Positions 45,318 through 55,104 of a stretch of DNA of 62,700 nt are shown here, piece by piece. A program made the position numbers and the translations under genes. The notes beneath the pieces are model-generated. The model made no database searches, had not been told where the DNA came from, and saw only the letters and a program-made list of their open reading frames with translations. This DNA is from an uncultured Clostridia bacterium (GTDB lineage: Bacteria > Bacillota > Clostridia > Oscillospirales > CAG-272), in NCBI GenBank assembly GCA_944391805.1, contig CALXUY010000007.1, positions 1 through 62,700 on the forward strand. Reading direction: 5' to 3'. The first letter of the stretch is position 1; the number at the start of each line of letters is the position of its first letter.

Positions 45318-46405
45318 AGTGCAATATCATAAAGCAAGGCGTGGTTTACCGGGCAACCGAAACGCCCTTCCGGTATCAGGCATGGCCATCGGTCTGCCGG
45401 GATGAGCAGGGGAGGCTCTATGCCGTCTGCTCGGGGCACCGTGCCTCGCATGTCTGTCCGTTTGGAATGAACCTGATGTTCGTCAGTCCGGACGGCGGGG
45501 ATCGTTGGTCCTGCCCGATCATAATCAACGACACCTGGATGGATGACCGGGACGCCGGCATCACATACCTCGGGCAGGGGAGGCTGCTGCAAACCTATTT
45601 TCATCATCCGGTTTCCTTTTATCTTGGAGAGCGGGAATGGATGCGGCGGGACGCAGATTGCTATTCGTGCGGAACGGTGATGGGAATGCTGGATTCCTAC
45701 CCTGCCTATACTCCGGAAATGGATACCCCCGGCTCTTTTATCCGGCTTTCGGACAATTATGGGATGTCATGGAGCGCTCCGGTTCAGGTGCCTGTGACCG
45801 CGCCGCACGGCCCTGTCAGGACCGCCTCGGGCAGACTGCTGTATTTGGGCAAGGAGTTCTGGTCTGACCGCTCCGAAAAGGGAGAGATTCTGCTCTTTGA
45901 AAGCCCGGATAGCGGGAAAAGCTGGGAGTTTCTCTCGCAGATTCCGCGTCCGGAGGGCTGTGAGCCGTGCAACCTGCATGAACCGCATTTGGCAGAGCTG
46001 CCGGACGGAAGACTGGTGGCGGGCATCCGTGTGGAGGGCATCGGGCCGCAGTTTACCATTTATTTTTCGGCTTCGACGGATGGCGGAAGAAGCTGGAGCC
46101 GGCCCCGCTCCAGCGGCATCAGCGGCTCCCCTCCGCATCTGCTGGTGCTTTCGGATGGTGCTGTGCTCTGCACCTATGGCAGGAGGGAGCTGCAAAACGA
46201 CAATCCCTGCGGAATCCGTGCGGTCGTCAGTCGGGACGGCTTTGAGAGCTTCGGCCCGGAGCTGGTGTTGAGCGAATCGCCCAGCGCCGACCTCGGATAT
46301 CCGGCAACCGTGGAGCTGGACGACGGATCGCTGGTCACGGTTTACTACCAGCGTGTGGGAGAGGATACCCGCACCTCCATTCTGTATACCAAATGGAGAT
46401 TGTAA
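45314..46405 (+). CDS. Sialidase-fold protein without signal peptide
   Basis: 363 residues with four clear Asp-boxes (SPDGGDRWS, SDNYGMSWS, SPDSGKSWE, STDGGRSWS), so a complete six-bladed sialidase-type propeller. It has no signal peptide and should be cytoplasmic. PFRYQAWPSVC near the start and DLGYPATVELDDGSLVTVYYQ near the end are family-like. The Arg triad of GH33 could not be confirmed. An intracellular enzyme acting on imported sialyl-oligosaccharide or a related glycoside would fit the nanA operon. Start overlaps the YgjV stop (ATGA). Confidence 0.8.
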   Translation: MKCNIIKQGVVYRATETPFRYQAWPSVCRDEQGRLYAVCSGHRASHVCPFGMNLMFVSPDGGDRWSCPIIINDTWMDDRDAGITYLGQGRLLQTYFHHPVSFYLGEREWMRRDADCYSCGTVMGMLDSYPAYTPEMDTPGSFIRLSDNYGMSWSAPVQVPVTAPHGPVRTASGRLLYLGKEFWSDRSEKGEILLFESPDSGKSWEFLSQIPRPEGCEPCNLHEPHLAELPDGRLVAGIRVEGIGPQFTIYFSASTDGGRSWSRPRSSGISGSPPHLLVLSDGAVLCTYGRRELQNDNPCGIRAVVSRDGFESFGPELVLSESPSADLGYPATVELDDGSLVTVYYQRVGEDTRTSILYTKWRL

Positions 46406-46660
46406 CGCATTCGCGCAATGTGTAAAAGCCGCCGTACTTCACCAACCGAGATGACGGGGATTCCCCGCAGCGGCTTGTAGGGCTTCGGTCCGGCGCATAT
46501 TTGGCCGGGGAAGCGGCACGTTGCGCATGTGATTACGCCAAGCTGGGGAGGGCCGCAACGGCAGATTGCCGGTTTTGCAGACGGTATATGTGCCCGCAGT
46601 AAGCGGATCAATCGGGTATTTACCGAAACGATTGACACGGAAAAGGAGGAACAAAACCCA

Positions 46661-48091
46661 ATGAAGAAATGCTTGCTATTCTTGCTGACCGCCACGGTGC
46701 TGCTCGGAATGCTGGCCGGCTGTTCCGGTAAGGAGCAGCCGCCTGTGCAGACCGGAGGCGACGGCGACACCGGAACCGACACCGGCGCGCCGGATGTGGT
46801 TGCCGAGTATCCCACGCACCCCGAATGGGAGCCGAGGGAATTTCATCTGCTTGCCCTGAACGGTTATAACGATACCCACCGTTTTGTGGATTTTGAGGAG
46901 ACCGGGGATCCGATTGTCAGTGCGAGCGTTGCCCGTACCAATTATGTGCAGACCAATTATAATATCGATTTGATCCTGGATTACACCGGCGATGTGCTGA
47001 CCAGCGTCCGCAACGATTTCCTCGGCGGAGGCGGGAACATCGATCTGGTCTACCCGCATCCGACCAGCGGCATTGTCACGCTGATGACCGAGGGGTATCT
47101 TGCCAATCTGCTGGATCGAAGCGAGCTGACGCTGGGCGGAGAATGGTACAATCAGTCTCAGATTGAAAACTATCAGGTCAACGGAAAGCTGTACCTGGCG
47201 GCATCGGACTATTCCATTACCGGTCAGGGCTTTGCAGGAATCGTTTATAACAAGCCGCTGTACGAAAGCCAGGGCTTTGAGCAAAACCTTTACGAAGAAG
47301 TGAAGAACGGGACCTGGACCTATGAAATGATGCTGGAGATGATCGAGGGCTTCAACTCTATGGAGGAGGACGGCGTGGCCAAAACCTACGGCCTGATTCT
47401 TCATCAGGGCTACCTCTATCAGTGGACCTATGCCTTCGGTGAAAATATACTGGTGCGCAATGGGGATGGGGCGTATGAAATCGGCTTTGATTCGGCGCAT
47501 CTGAGCGACATTGCCGATGCGGTTTATGATCTGGTGTGGAACAACTACGGTGTGCTGCGCGGCTCGTCGATCAACGCAAGTTTTCCGACCTCCGAGATGT
47601 TTACCACCTACAGCGGGGGGAGAGGACTGTTCTTCACCTATGATATCGGCGGGCTTTACAACCTGCTGCGGGATCTGAGCTTCGATATTGGCTTCCTGCC
47701 CACTCCCAAGTTTGATACTGCGCAGGAGGATTACCGTGTGCTGTGCGCCTCCGGCTTCTTCGGCATTCCGGCGCTGGCGCCGGACGTTGGGCAGAGCGCG
47801 GTGATTCTCGAGATTCTTTCGCGTTACAGCTACCGCGAAATGCGCCCCACCTTCTTTGAGGCCATTCTGCAGGGCCGGCTTGCCGATGAGCCTGAGGACT
47901 ATGAGATGCTGGAGCTGATGCATGCCAAAAAGTATTTTGACTTCGGCGTCACACTGGACGCAGAGGAGCAGGTCAAAAACATCCTCTACAATGTGGTGGT
48001 GGATGGGCAAAGCAGAAATATCTCGGGCTATATGCGCGCGAAACGAGCGGATTTTGACCGGCTTGCCGAGCTGGCGAACAACATTTCCTGA
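46661..48091 (+). CDS. Extracellular solute-binding lipoprotein, copy 2
   Basis: 476 residues. Lipobox MLAGC (Cys near 20), a Gly/Asp/Thr linker, then a solute-binding domain with EPREFHLLALNGYND, an N-x-x-L-Y-E-E-V-K-N-G-T-W-T-Y-E motif near 215 and RGLFFTYDIGGLYNLL. It belongs to the same broad family as copies 1 and 3. AAAAGGAGG precedes the ATG. It is followed after 14 bases by a GH43-like lipoprotein and has no transporter neighbours. Confidence 0.85.
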   Translation: MKKCLLFLLTATVLLGMLAGCSGKEQPPVQTGGDGDTGTDTGAPDVVAEYPTHPEWEPREFHLLALNGYNDTHRFVDFEETGDPIVSASVARTNYVQTNYNIDLILDYTGDVLTSVRNDFLGGGGNIDLVYPHPTSGIVTLMTEGYLANLLDRSELTLGGEWYNQSQIENYQVNGKLYLAASDYSITGQGFAGIVYNKPLYESQGFEQNLYEEVKNGTWTYEMMLEMIEGFNSMEEDGVAKTYGLILHQGYLYQWTYAFGENILVRNGDGAYEIGFDSAHLSDIADAVYDLVWNNYGVLRGSSINASFPTSEMFTTYSGGRGLFFTYDIGGLYNLLRDLSFDIGFLPTPKFDTAQEDYRVLCASGFFGIPALAPDVGQSAVILEILSRYSYREMRPTFFEAILQGRLADEPEDYEMLELMHAKKYFDFGVTLDAEEQVKNILYNVVVDGQSRNISGYMRAKRADFDRLAELANNIS

Positions 48092-48105
48092 ACGGAGGTG
48101 AGGAG

Positions 48106-49926
48106 ATGAAGCGCATCCTTGCCTGTCTGCTCGCTCTGTTGCTGCCGGTGCTGGCGATGGCTTCCTGCCGGCAGAAGGACGGGCCGGCAGAGGAATCCAC
48201 CGGCGGAGAAGAGCTGCCACCGCCGTCATATGAATCGGCGCCGCTCTCCGGCTTCGTGCTGCTCCGGGCGGACAATGCGTCTGAGGCTGTGGTGGAGGCG
48301 GTGGTCGGGCTGAACCGGGTGATCCGGGAGCTGACCGGTCAGGCGCTGCCGGTGCAGACCGACTTGAGCGAGCCGGCGGCCTACGAAATTGCGGTGGGGG
48401 AAACCTCACGTGCCGCATCCGCAAATCTTTCAGAGCTGGGGCCGAAGGATTACATCATAGAAACCGTGCCGCACGAGGGGGGCGTCTGCCTGGTGATCGG
48501 AGGCGGAAGCGACGAGGCTACCGTTCTGGCGCTCCGCGAGTTCGCCGAGATGCTCAAAAATTTATCCGGAACAGGGGGTGTGGATTTGGAGCTTCCGCAA
48601 TACCATGAAAAAGGCAGCACCGACCGGTTGGTGCTGGACAATGCGCTGCTGCAGTCGCTGACCATCATTTATCCCGATTCACCGTCCGACGAGCTGACCG
48701 TAGCCATCAAGGCACTGCGGCAGGCGATTGCTTCGGCCATCGGAAAAAATCCGCCGATGCAATCCGTTTCGTCCGATGCGGATCTCTCACAGTACCCGTG
48801 TGCCGTGGTTGTCGGCGCGGTGGGGGAGCAGGTCGCGGCAATGCAGGCTTCGCTTCCCGAGCGCGGATATGCTGTGCGTGTACAAACCGGCGAGGAAGGA
48901 GATGCTGCCGGCGGGGCCGGGCTGCGCATCTGGCTCGTTGGCAAAAACAATATGGCAACTCTGCGTGCCGTACAGTATTTTTACAGCAAGGCCGTGGTAA
49001 ACGGCAGCTTTGCAGTACCAAAATATCTCGACACGACTGTCACGGCTCTCTACCAGCGCGATCCCTGTATTCTGCCCTATGAAGGAAAGTACTATCTTTA
49101 TTGTGCGTATGGCGCGGGATACGGGGTGCGGGTGAGCGAAAATCTGCTCGAATGGACCGAGCCTGCCCCGATTTTTCAGGCATCGGATGAGCCGGGCTTT
49201 GACGGGGACACCAACTTCTGGGCGCCCGAGTGCCACCTTTACAAGGGGCGGTTCTATCTGTTTGCCACCTATCACGCCACCGGCAACAACCATCGCGGTG
49301 TGGCGGTTTTCCGGTCGGATACTCCAACCGGGCAGTTCCGGTTGATTTCCAAGCGGAGCGCCGATGCCGAAAAAACCGGTCATATCACTCCTGCCGACTG
49401 GGATGCCATTGACGGTACTCTGTATGTGGACGAGGCGGGACAGCCGTGGATGGTGTTTGTGTACGAGTGGACCTCCACACCGGACGGCCTCGGACGCATG
49501 GCCTATGCGCCGCTCTCGGACGATCTGACCCATTTGACTGCCGAGCCGCAGGTGATGTTCCGCTCGGATGATCCGGCCTGGAGCGATTACAAGGTGACCG
49601 ACGGCCCATGGATGTATCGCTGTGCCGACGGTACGCTGCTGATGATCTGGTCGAATATGGGGGACTATGGGTACGCGGTAGGGATTGCAAAATCCTCCAA
49701 CGGCAGATTGGACGGCGAGTGGACGCAGGTGGAGACCCCGCTCTTTACCGGGGACCGCAGCAGTGTTTACAGCGCTACCGAAGGGGGCCACGGTATGATA
49801 TTCACCGACTTTGGCGGCCGGATGTACCTTGCCATTCACACGCCAAACAGCGGGGACGATACCGCCCTGACTCTGATCCCGCTGGTGGAAAGGGACGGAA
49901 TGCTTTACCAGGATGTGATCGAGTGA
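48106..49926 (+). CDS. GH43-like lipoprotein with alpha/beta N-terminal domains
   Basis: 606 residues. Lipobox AMASC (Cys near 20). Residues about 45-290 form two alpha/beta domains like those before GH20 and GH67 catalytic domains. Residues 310-606 are a five-bladed GH43-like propeller: Asp319 in YQRDPCI (base position), FWAPECH, and Asp436 in IDGTLYVDEAG. At the general-acid position the motif is TDGPW, near 498, with Asp where Glu is usual. GGHGMIF follows. A glycosidase on side chains such as arabinose or xylose is possible. GAGGTGAGGAG precedes the ATG. Confidence 0.78.
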   Translation: MKRILACLLALLLPVLAMASCRQKDGPAEESTGGEELPPPSYESAPLSGFVLLRADNASEAVVEAVVGLNRVIRELTGQALPVQTDLSEPAAYEIAVGETSRAASANLSELGPKDYIIETVPHEGGVCLVIGGGSDEATVLALREFAEMLKNLSGTGGVDLELPQYHEKGSTDRLVLDNALLQSLTIIYPDSPSDELTVAIKALRQAIASAIGKNPPMQSVSSDADLSQYPCAVVVGAVGEQVAAMQASLPERGYAVRVQTGEEGDAAGGAGLRIWLVGKNNMATLRAVQYFYSKAVVNGSFAVPKYLDTTVTALYQRDPCILPYEGKYYLYCAYGAGYGVRVSENLLEWTEPAPIFQASDEPGFDGDTNFWAPECHLYKGRFYLFATYHATGNNHRGVAVFRSDTPTGQFRLISKRSADAEKTGHITPADWDAIDGTLYVDEAGQPWMVFVYEWTSTPDGLGRMAYAPLSDDLTHLTAEPQVMFRSDDPAWSDYKVTDGPWMYRCADGTLLMIWSNMGDYGYAVGIAKSSNGRLDGEWTQVETPLFTGDRSSVYSATEGGHGMIFTDFGGRMYLAIHTPNSGDDTALTLIPLVERDGMLYQDVIE

Positions 49927-50062
49927 AAACGGTGCGGCTTTCTCCGGAGCCAACAGAGGGGATATGCGGTTGGATGAAGCTGCGGTGACAACTCCCGACA
50001 CCGCACGGCCAGGCGCACCCCATTCCCGCACCCCAATACAACAATCAGAAAGGAAAACAGAC

Positions 50063-51592
50063 ATGAAAAAGTATGTATGCCTATTGCTTTCAATCTTAAT
50101 GCTGATGACAATGTTTGTGTCTCCTGCCGCGGCAGCCGCCCCCGCGTCGGCAGAGCCGGTCGGGTTCTCGATCAACCGGGTGGAGAGCGCCGACACTTCC
50201 GCGCTGCCGGATATTCTGACGCTTCAGACGGAAGCGATTCAGCCTGCCTACCGCATTGCGAGTGCCGAAGGGCTGCTGCGCCTCTCCGAGCTGGTTGAGC
50301 AGGAGCACACGCTTGAGGGGATCACTTTTTATCTCGTATGCGATGTGGACATGACAGGACTCGATTGGCTTCCCATCGGTGCGGATACGCCCACCGGCAA
50401 TTCCAATCCGCCCAAGTATTTTGCCGGAACACTGGATGGGCAGGGGCACGTCATCCGCAATCTGGTCTATGAAAACAGAACCGGGGGGAATATGGTGGCA
50501 GTGACCGGTCTGTTCGGCATCACCAAGGGGGCCACTGTCAAAAATCTGATCCTGGATGAAAGCTGCTCCTTTACCTACAGCGGTACGGCGAACGACAACC
50601 GCACCGGCTCCATCATCGGCTGGGCGAACGGCAGCAATACCATCGACAATTGCCTCAGCCTCGCTGCGGTCAACGGCAAAAACCATACCGGAGGCATTGT
50701 GGGGCAGTATCCCGGCAGCGCAAGCACGCTGCTGCGCATTGTCAATACCACAAACGCCGGACCGGTGACCGGTGCAGGAGCGGCCGGCGGTATTGGCGGC
50801 TATATGCAAGGCCCGCTGGAAATTGTCAACTGCCGAAACGCCGGGGATGTGAGCACCGCCAGCACTGCCGTTGGGGATGTGTATCAGGCCGTGGGTGGAA
50901 TTGTGGCCCGTGACATCCGTGTAGCAGGGCAGAAAAACCTGGTTGACGGCTGTGTCAACAACGGAACGCTCACAGGCGGCCTGACCGGCGGTATCATCGG
51001 CGCGGTGCAGTTGGCCTCGGGCGAGACCTCCGTTCAGAATTGTACCAACTACGGCAAAACGGAAAGCAGTCTTGCAGATGCGGTTTCGGGGCAGATCATC
51101 GGCAAAAATGCCGCCAACAACGGCTCCTCCCCGGTTCTGACCGGCAATCAGGAGAAAGCCGGACAAAGCGACCGCACGCTGCTTTCGGCAATGCTGCAGG
51201 TGTGTGCGCAGGTTACGGCCGGAACGACGGATCAATCCGAATCCACCTCGCTGCGTTTGGTCACCAGTGTGAATGCGGAGCTTGATGCATGGCAGGAGAT
51301 CGGCTTTGTATTCGTTCTGCAGCCTGCCGGGGGAGAGGCGACCGATGAAATCCGGAGGGGCAGCACAACCGTCTACCGGAGTATTGCCGGCACGGACGGA
51401 GAGGCGCTGGTGAACTACCGCCCGCAGGTGATGTTTGCTCCGACCTCCGCCTATTTTGCCACCTATTCGATTACCGACATTGACCGCTCGTATTTTGATA
51501 TGCAAATCACCGTCCGCGCGTTTGCGGTGACGCAGGAGGGAGAAACCGTGTACGGTGAGAGCGCAACCTTTGCCGTAAGCGACCTGTTTTGA
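50063..51592 (+). CDS. GLUG-like surface protein, paralogue 1 (no membrane anchor)
   Basis: 509 residues. Sec signal peptide (to about SPAAAA), then a region of about 330 residues of GLUG/beta-helix repeats: FAGTLDGQGHVIRNLVYEN, VTGLFGITKGATVKNLIL, GGIVGQYPGSA and more. The last 115 residues are a separate beta domain (SLRLVTSVNAELDAWQEIGF to AVTQEGETVYGESATF) related to domains in the other unanchored surface proteins. It is nearly identical to the protein at 51808 over the repeat part but differs at both ends. A small peptide gene follows 61 bases after its stop. Confidence 0.8.
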   Translation: MKKYVCLLLSILMLMTMFVSPAAAAAPASAEPVGFSINRVESADTSALPDILTLQTEAIQPAYRIASAEGLLRLSELVEQEHTLEGITFYLVCDVDMTGLDWLPIGADTPTGNSNPPKYFAGTLDGQGHVIRNLVYENRTGGNMVAVTGLFGITKGATVKNLILDESCSFTYSGTANDNRTGSIIGWANGSNTIDNCLSLAAVNGKNHTGGIVGQYPGSASTLLRIVNTTNAGPVTGAGAAGGIGGYMQGPLEIVNCRNAGDVSTASTAVGDVYQAVGGIVARDIRVAGQKNLVDGCVNNGTLTGGLTGGIIGAVQLASGETSVQNCTNYGKTESSLADAVSGQIIGKNAANNGSSPVLTGNQEKAGQSDRTLLSAMLQVCAQVTAGTTDQSESTSLRLVTSVNAELDAWQEIGFVFVLQPAGGEATDEIRRGSTTVYRSIAGTDGEALVNYRPQVMFAPTSAYFATYSITDIDRSYFDMQITVRAFAVTQEGETVYGESATFAVSDLF

Positions 51593-51653
51593 GCACTTCG
51601 GTTTACCTGCGCCGGGCGAAATCCGGCATTGCCTACAGAAAGGAGGGAACACC

Positions 51654-51779
51654 TTGCATTACCAATCTCCGCAGTTGGAGCTGCTGCACGTCGCGGACGA
51701 TCTGATCACCGCCTCAGGTCTTGTAGCCGAGGAAAAGGGCCTCGGCGATTCGGATGCACTTTCGGAGCTTCTCCCATAA
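51654..51779 (+). CDS. Small peptide of the YxxPxLEL/DVITxS type, copy 2
   Basis: 41 residues, started by TTG seven bases after AAAGGAGGG. Key residues: Tyr3, Pro6, Leu8, Glu9, Leu10, Asp16-Leu17-Ile18-Thr19-Ala20-Ser21-Gly22, then an acidic tail. It sits between the two GLUG paralogues and ends 28 bases before the second. Too short for usual gene finding. Function unknown. Confidence 0.65.
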   Translation: MHYQSPQLELLHVADDLITASGLVAEEKGLGDSDALSELLP

Positions 51780-51807
51780 CCCAATCAAACAGAAAGGATG
51801 AAACATC

Positions 51808-53247
51808 ATGAAAAAAGCCATCAGTTTGTTGCTTTCCGCAATGCTTTTGCTCTCGGCATTCTGTCTTGCCGTGTCGGCCGCCGAGGAGCCCGACGATACG
51901 GTCGGTTTTTCGGCTGACCGCGTTGTCAAAGCCGACCTCGATGAGGTCTATAACATTCTGTCGCTGGATGAACACCCAGAGGAGGACGCGTACAAAATCA
52001 ACAGCGCCGAGGGGCTGGTACGGCTCTCCAACGCCGTGAAAAACGATTTTTATACCTTTGAGGGCGTCACCTTTTACATCACCAAGGACATTGACATGAG
52101 CGGGGTGGAATGGCTGCCAATCGGGCCGGATACCGCCACCGGCAACTCCAATCCATCCAAGTATTTTGCCGGAACGCTGGATGGGCAGGGGCACATCATC
52201 AGCAATCTGGTCTATGAAAACAAAACCGGCGGGGATATGGTGGCAGTGACCGGTCTGTTCGGCATCACCAAGGGAGCCACCATCAAAAATCTGATTCTCA
52301 ATTCCGACTGCTCCTTTACCTACAGCGGCACGGCGGGCGACAACCGCACCGGTTCCATCATCGGCTGGGCGAACGGCAGCAATACCATCGAAAATTGCCT
52401 CAGCCTTGCAGCGGTCAACGGCAAAAACTATACCGGAGGCGTTGTGGGGCAGTATCCCGGCAGCGCCAATACGCTGCTGCGCATTGTCAATACCACAAAC
52501 GCCGGGCCGGTGACCGGTGCGGGCGCGGCCGGCGGCATCGGCGGCTATATGCAGGGAACTCTGGAAATCATCAACTGCCGCAACGCCGGGGACGTGAGCA
52601 CCTCCAGCGATAAGGTGGGAGACGCATGGAATGCGGTCGGCGGCATTGTTGCGCGGAGCATCCCTGCGGCGGCAGGGCAGACCGCGCGGATCGACGGCTG
52701 TATCAACAATGGGACGCTGACCGGCGGTCTGACCGGCGGCATTGTCGGAGCGGTGCATGTGATCGCGAGCGAGACCACCGTGCAGAACTGCATCAACTAC
52801 GGCGAACTGAAGAGTGATCTGCCCAACGCGGTTTCGTCGGAGATTCTCGGGATAAACGCAGGCAACGAGGGAAGCGAGCCGACGCTGACCGACAATCAGG
52901 AAAGGTCCGGTGAGGAGGACGCCTCCTGGGTGCTTCCGGATGTGATACCCGACTATGAGCAGGATGATTCCCCCGGCGAGCCGGAGGGAGAAAATCCGCC
53001 TGAACAGACGACCGAAGCGCAGACGGATGATGAAACAGAGCCGGAGCGCACCACCGGTCCGAACGACACCACAGCCGGCCGGAACGATACGGAGGCTCCC
53101 GACACCACTGCACCGTCCGAGCCGGCCGGAGAGGATGGCTGCCAATCCGCAGTCGGTGGAATCTGCCTGATATTGTTGACTGCCGGCACAGCGGCATTTG
53201 CCGTCACGAACAGAAATCATCGGGCGGCGAACCGTAAGCATCGATAA
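51808..53247 (+). CDS. GLUG-like surface protein, paralogue 2 (Gly-Cys-x-Ser anchored)
   Basis: 479 residues. Sec signal peptide (to about VSAAE) and the same GLUG repeat region as the protein upstream (about 70-370). Instead of the C-terminal beta domain it has a linker of about 75 residues rich in Glu, Thr and Pro, then Gly-Glu-Asp-Gly-Cys-Gln-Ser-Ala, a membrane helix and a basic end. It is thus surface-anchored while its sister is not. AGAAAGGATG lies upstream of the ATG. Confidence 0.8.
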   Translation: MKKAISLLLSAMLLLSAFCLAVSAAEEPDDTVGFSADRVVKADLDEVYNILSLDEHPEEDAYKINSAEGLVRLSNAVKNDFYTFEGVTFYITKDIDMSGVEWLPIGPDTATGNSNPSKYFAGTLDGQGHIISNLVYENKTGGDMVAVTGLFGITKGATIKNLILNSDCSFTYSGTAGDNRTGSIIGWANGSNTIENCLSLAAVNGKNYTGGVVGQYPGSANTLLRIVNTTNAGPVTGAGAAGGIGGYMQGTLEIINCRNAGDVSTSSDKVGDAWNAVGGIVARSIPAAAGQTARIDGCINNGTLTGGLTGGIVGAVHVIASETTVQNCINYGELKSDLPNAVSSEILGINAGNEGSEPTLTDNQERSGEEDASWVLPDVIPDYEQDDSPGEPEGENPPEQTTEAQTDDETEPERTTGPNDTTAGRNDTEAPDTTAPSEPAGEDGCQSAVGGICLILLTAGTAAFAVTNRNHRAANRKHR

Positions 53248-53308
53248 AAACATCACGCGGCTTCGCCGGAATCGGCGGAGCCGCTCTATGACAAAGGAGA
53301 ATCTTTTG

Positions 53309-55021
53309 ATGAAACCGATCACAGCATCATGCTATGCCATTGCCGAGCCAAGCCGGCTCGTATTGGGGAACCGCCTCTTCTCTCATACGGTTGAGGGGCG
53401 CTTTACCGTACAGGCAGCACAGGAGAATCTGGAGGGGCTTTCTGAGCCGTTTCTGTCGGTAGTTGCCCGCGCGGTGGATCAGCAGGACGAACGGCGCTTC
53501 CGTATCTGGCCGGGGCTGCCTGTGGTGGAGGAGCTTTCCGTCAACGCCGTCCATTCGTTCCCTCTGCGCGGCGAGCATTGGCTGATCCGGGCCATTCGCC
53601 TGTATACCTTAACCGACGAAACCGATACCTTTTTCACAGAACAGACCTGTCATCTGTTCAACGGCAAAGCCCCAATGCTGCAGGGGCACCTGTTTTTCCT
53701 TGAAAACCGGCAGGACGGCAGTGCGGTGATGCTGATGGCAAAGGCTCCGGATTTTTATCTGCCTGCCCTTCGGGTGGAGCGGGGACAGGCCGTTCTGGAT
53801 GCGGGCGGCTGCGGCGTTGTCATCGGATTCTGCCGGATTGGAGCGTGCGAGCGGCTTTGCCGGGACTATCTCCGCCATCTGCACAAGCCCTCCGGTTTGT
53901 ATTCCATGTCCAACACCTGGGGAGACCGGAACGGATGGAGCCGTGTTAACCAGGACTTTATCCGCTGGGAGATCGACGCGACGCATGCGCTTGGGGTGGA
54001 TATTGTGCAGATCGATGACGGCTGGCAGACCGGCAGCACTGCGGATCTCTCACTGCGGGATGAAAGCGGCCGCCGAATGTTCATCGGTGATTTCTGGTCG
54101 CTGCACACCGGGCGCTTTCCGGACGGGATCGCCCCTCTGACGGCTTATGCTGCCGAGAAGGGGATCCGCATGGGGCTGTGGTTTGCGCCGGACAGCAGGA
54201 ATGAGTTTGCCTTGCTGGAGCGTGACCTTTCCGTGCTGCGACATGCCTATCTGGAATGGGGAATCCGCTATTTCAAGCTGGATATGATTCACATTGAATC
54301 GGAACGGGGCGTCGGGCGGATGCTGGAGCTGCTGCGCGGAATTTATGCTTTCGGTCCGGATGTTTCTGTGCAGTTGGATGTGACCAACGGTAAGCGTCTC
54401 GGGTATCTGTGCGGAGCGGAATACGGCAGCATATTTGCGGAGAACCGTTATACCGCCTCCGGCAACGCCTTCCCGCACCGTGTACTGCGCAATTTGTGGA
54501 TGCTGTCCCGTGTGCTGCCTGCCTCCAGGCTCCAGTTTGAGCTGGTCAATCCCGATCTGAATCGGGAGTGCTACGCACCGGATGATCCGTTTGCGCCCGT
54601 ACACTATGATATGGATTACCTGTTTGCCGCAGTGATGCTTTCCAATCCGCTGTTCTGGATGGAAATGCAGTTTCTCTCCAAGCCCCGCCGTGATGAGCTG
54701 GCACGCCTGATGCCGGTCTGGAGGCAGCACCGCGACACGCTGGGCAGGGCGGATGTCTCACCGATCGGAGAAAAGCCGTCAGGGCGCTCCTTTTCCGGCT
54801 TTTATGTCCAAAGCGGGGAGACGGTCTATCTGCTGCTGTTCCGGGAGAATACCGAGGAACGGGAGTATTGCTTCGCCTTGCCGCAGCACGGCCTGCAGTC
54901 TCCGGCGCTGCTCGCCAGTAATACGGACGTGCGCTTTACGCTCTCTGATGCCGGCGTGCGGGTATCCTTTGGCAAGCCGCGCGGTTATGCACTGCTGATC
55001 GCACGCTGCCCGTGCTGCTGA
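53309..55021 (+). CDS. GH36-like alpha-galactosidase-family enzyme
   Basis: 570 residues, no signal peptide, so cytoplasmic. A beta-sandwich N-domain precedes a TIM barrel with VDIVQIDDGWQ near 235, GIRMGLWFAPD near 285 and YFKLDMIHIES near 322, where Asp325 is the clan GH-D nucleophile. QLDVTNG near 356 fits the second carboxylate region. The family hydrolyses alpha-galactosides or alpha-N-acetylgalactosaminides; the exact sugar is unknown. The ATG at 53309 has AAAGGAGAA upstream; earlier in-frame starts lie within the previous gene. A hairpin at 53257-53284 separates it from the GLUG gene. Confidence 0.82.
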   Translation: MKPITASCYAIAEPSRLVLGNRLFSHTVEGRFTVQAAQENLEGLSEPFLSVVARAVDQQDERRFRIWPGLPVVEELSVNAVHSFPLRGEHWLIRAIRLYTLTDETDTFFTEQTCHLFNGKAPMLQGHLFFLENRQDGSAVMLMAKAPDFYLPALRVERGQAVLDAGGCGVVIGFCRIGACERLCRDYLRHLHKPSGLYSMSNTWGDRNGWSRVNQDFIRWEIDATHALGVDIVQIDDGWQTGSTADLSLRDESGRRMFIGDFWSLHTGRFPDGIAPLTAYAAEKGIRMGLWFAPDSRNEFALLERDLSVLRHAYLEWGIRYFKLDMIHIESERGVGRMLELLRGIYAFGPDVSVQLDVTNGKRLGYLCGAEYGSIFAENRYTASGNAFPHRVLRNLWMLSRVLPASRLQFELVNPDLNRECYAPDDPFAPVHYDMDYLFAAVMLSNPLFWMEMQFLSKPRRDELARLMPVWRQHRDTLGRADVSPIGEKPSGRSFSGFYVQSGETVYLLLFRENTEEREYCFALPQHGLQSPALLASNTDVRFTLSDAGVRVSFGKPRGYALLIARCPCC

Positions 55022-55104
55022 AACCGAGCCACCGGCTTTGGCAGCACGGTTGTCCGATTGACAAAGAGAGCCGAATCATACAAGAAATATACAGTCCGGC
55101 AGAC

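Noticed and set aside
46530..46544. 15-base match to the lacZ-alpha polylinker region of common vectors (TGATTACGCCAAGCT, from memory)
   Set aside because: Too short; flanking bases do not match vector sequence and a chance match is possible in a window of this size.
53257..53284. Hairpin before the GH36-like gene as a terminator
   Set aside because: Strong stem (GCGGCT..CGCCG with its complement) but no T-run; more likely an intercistronic mRNA structure.
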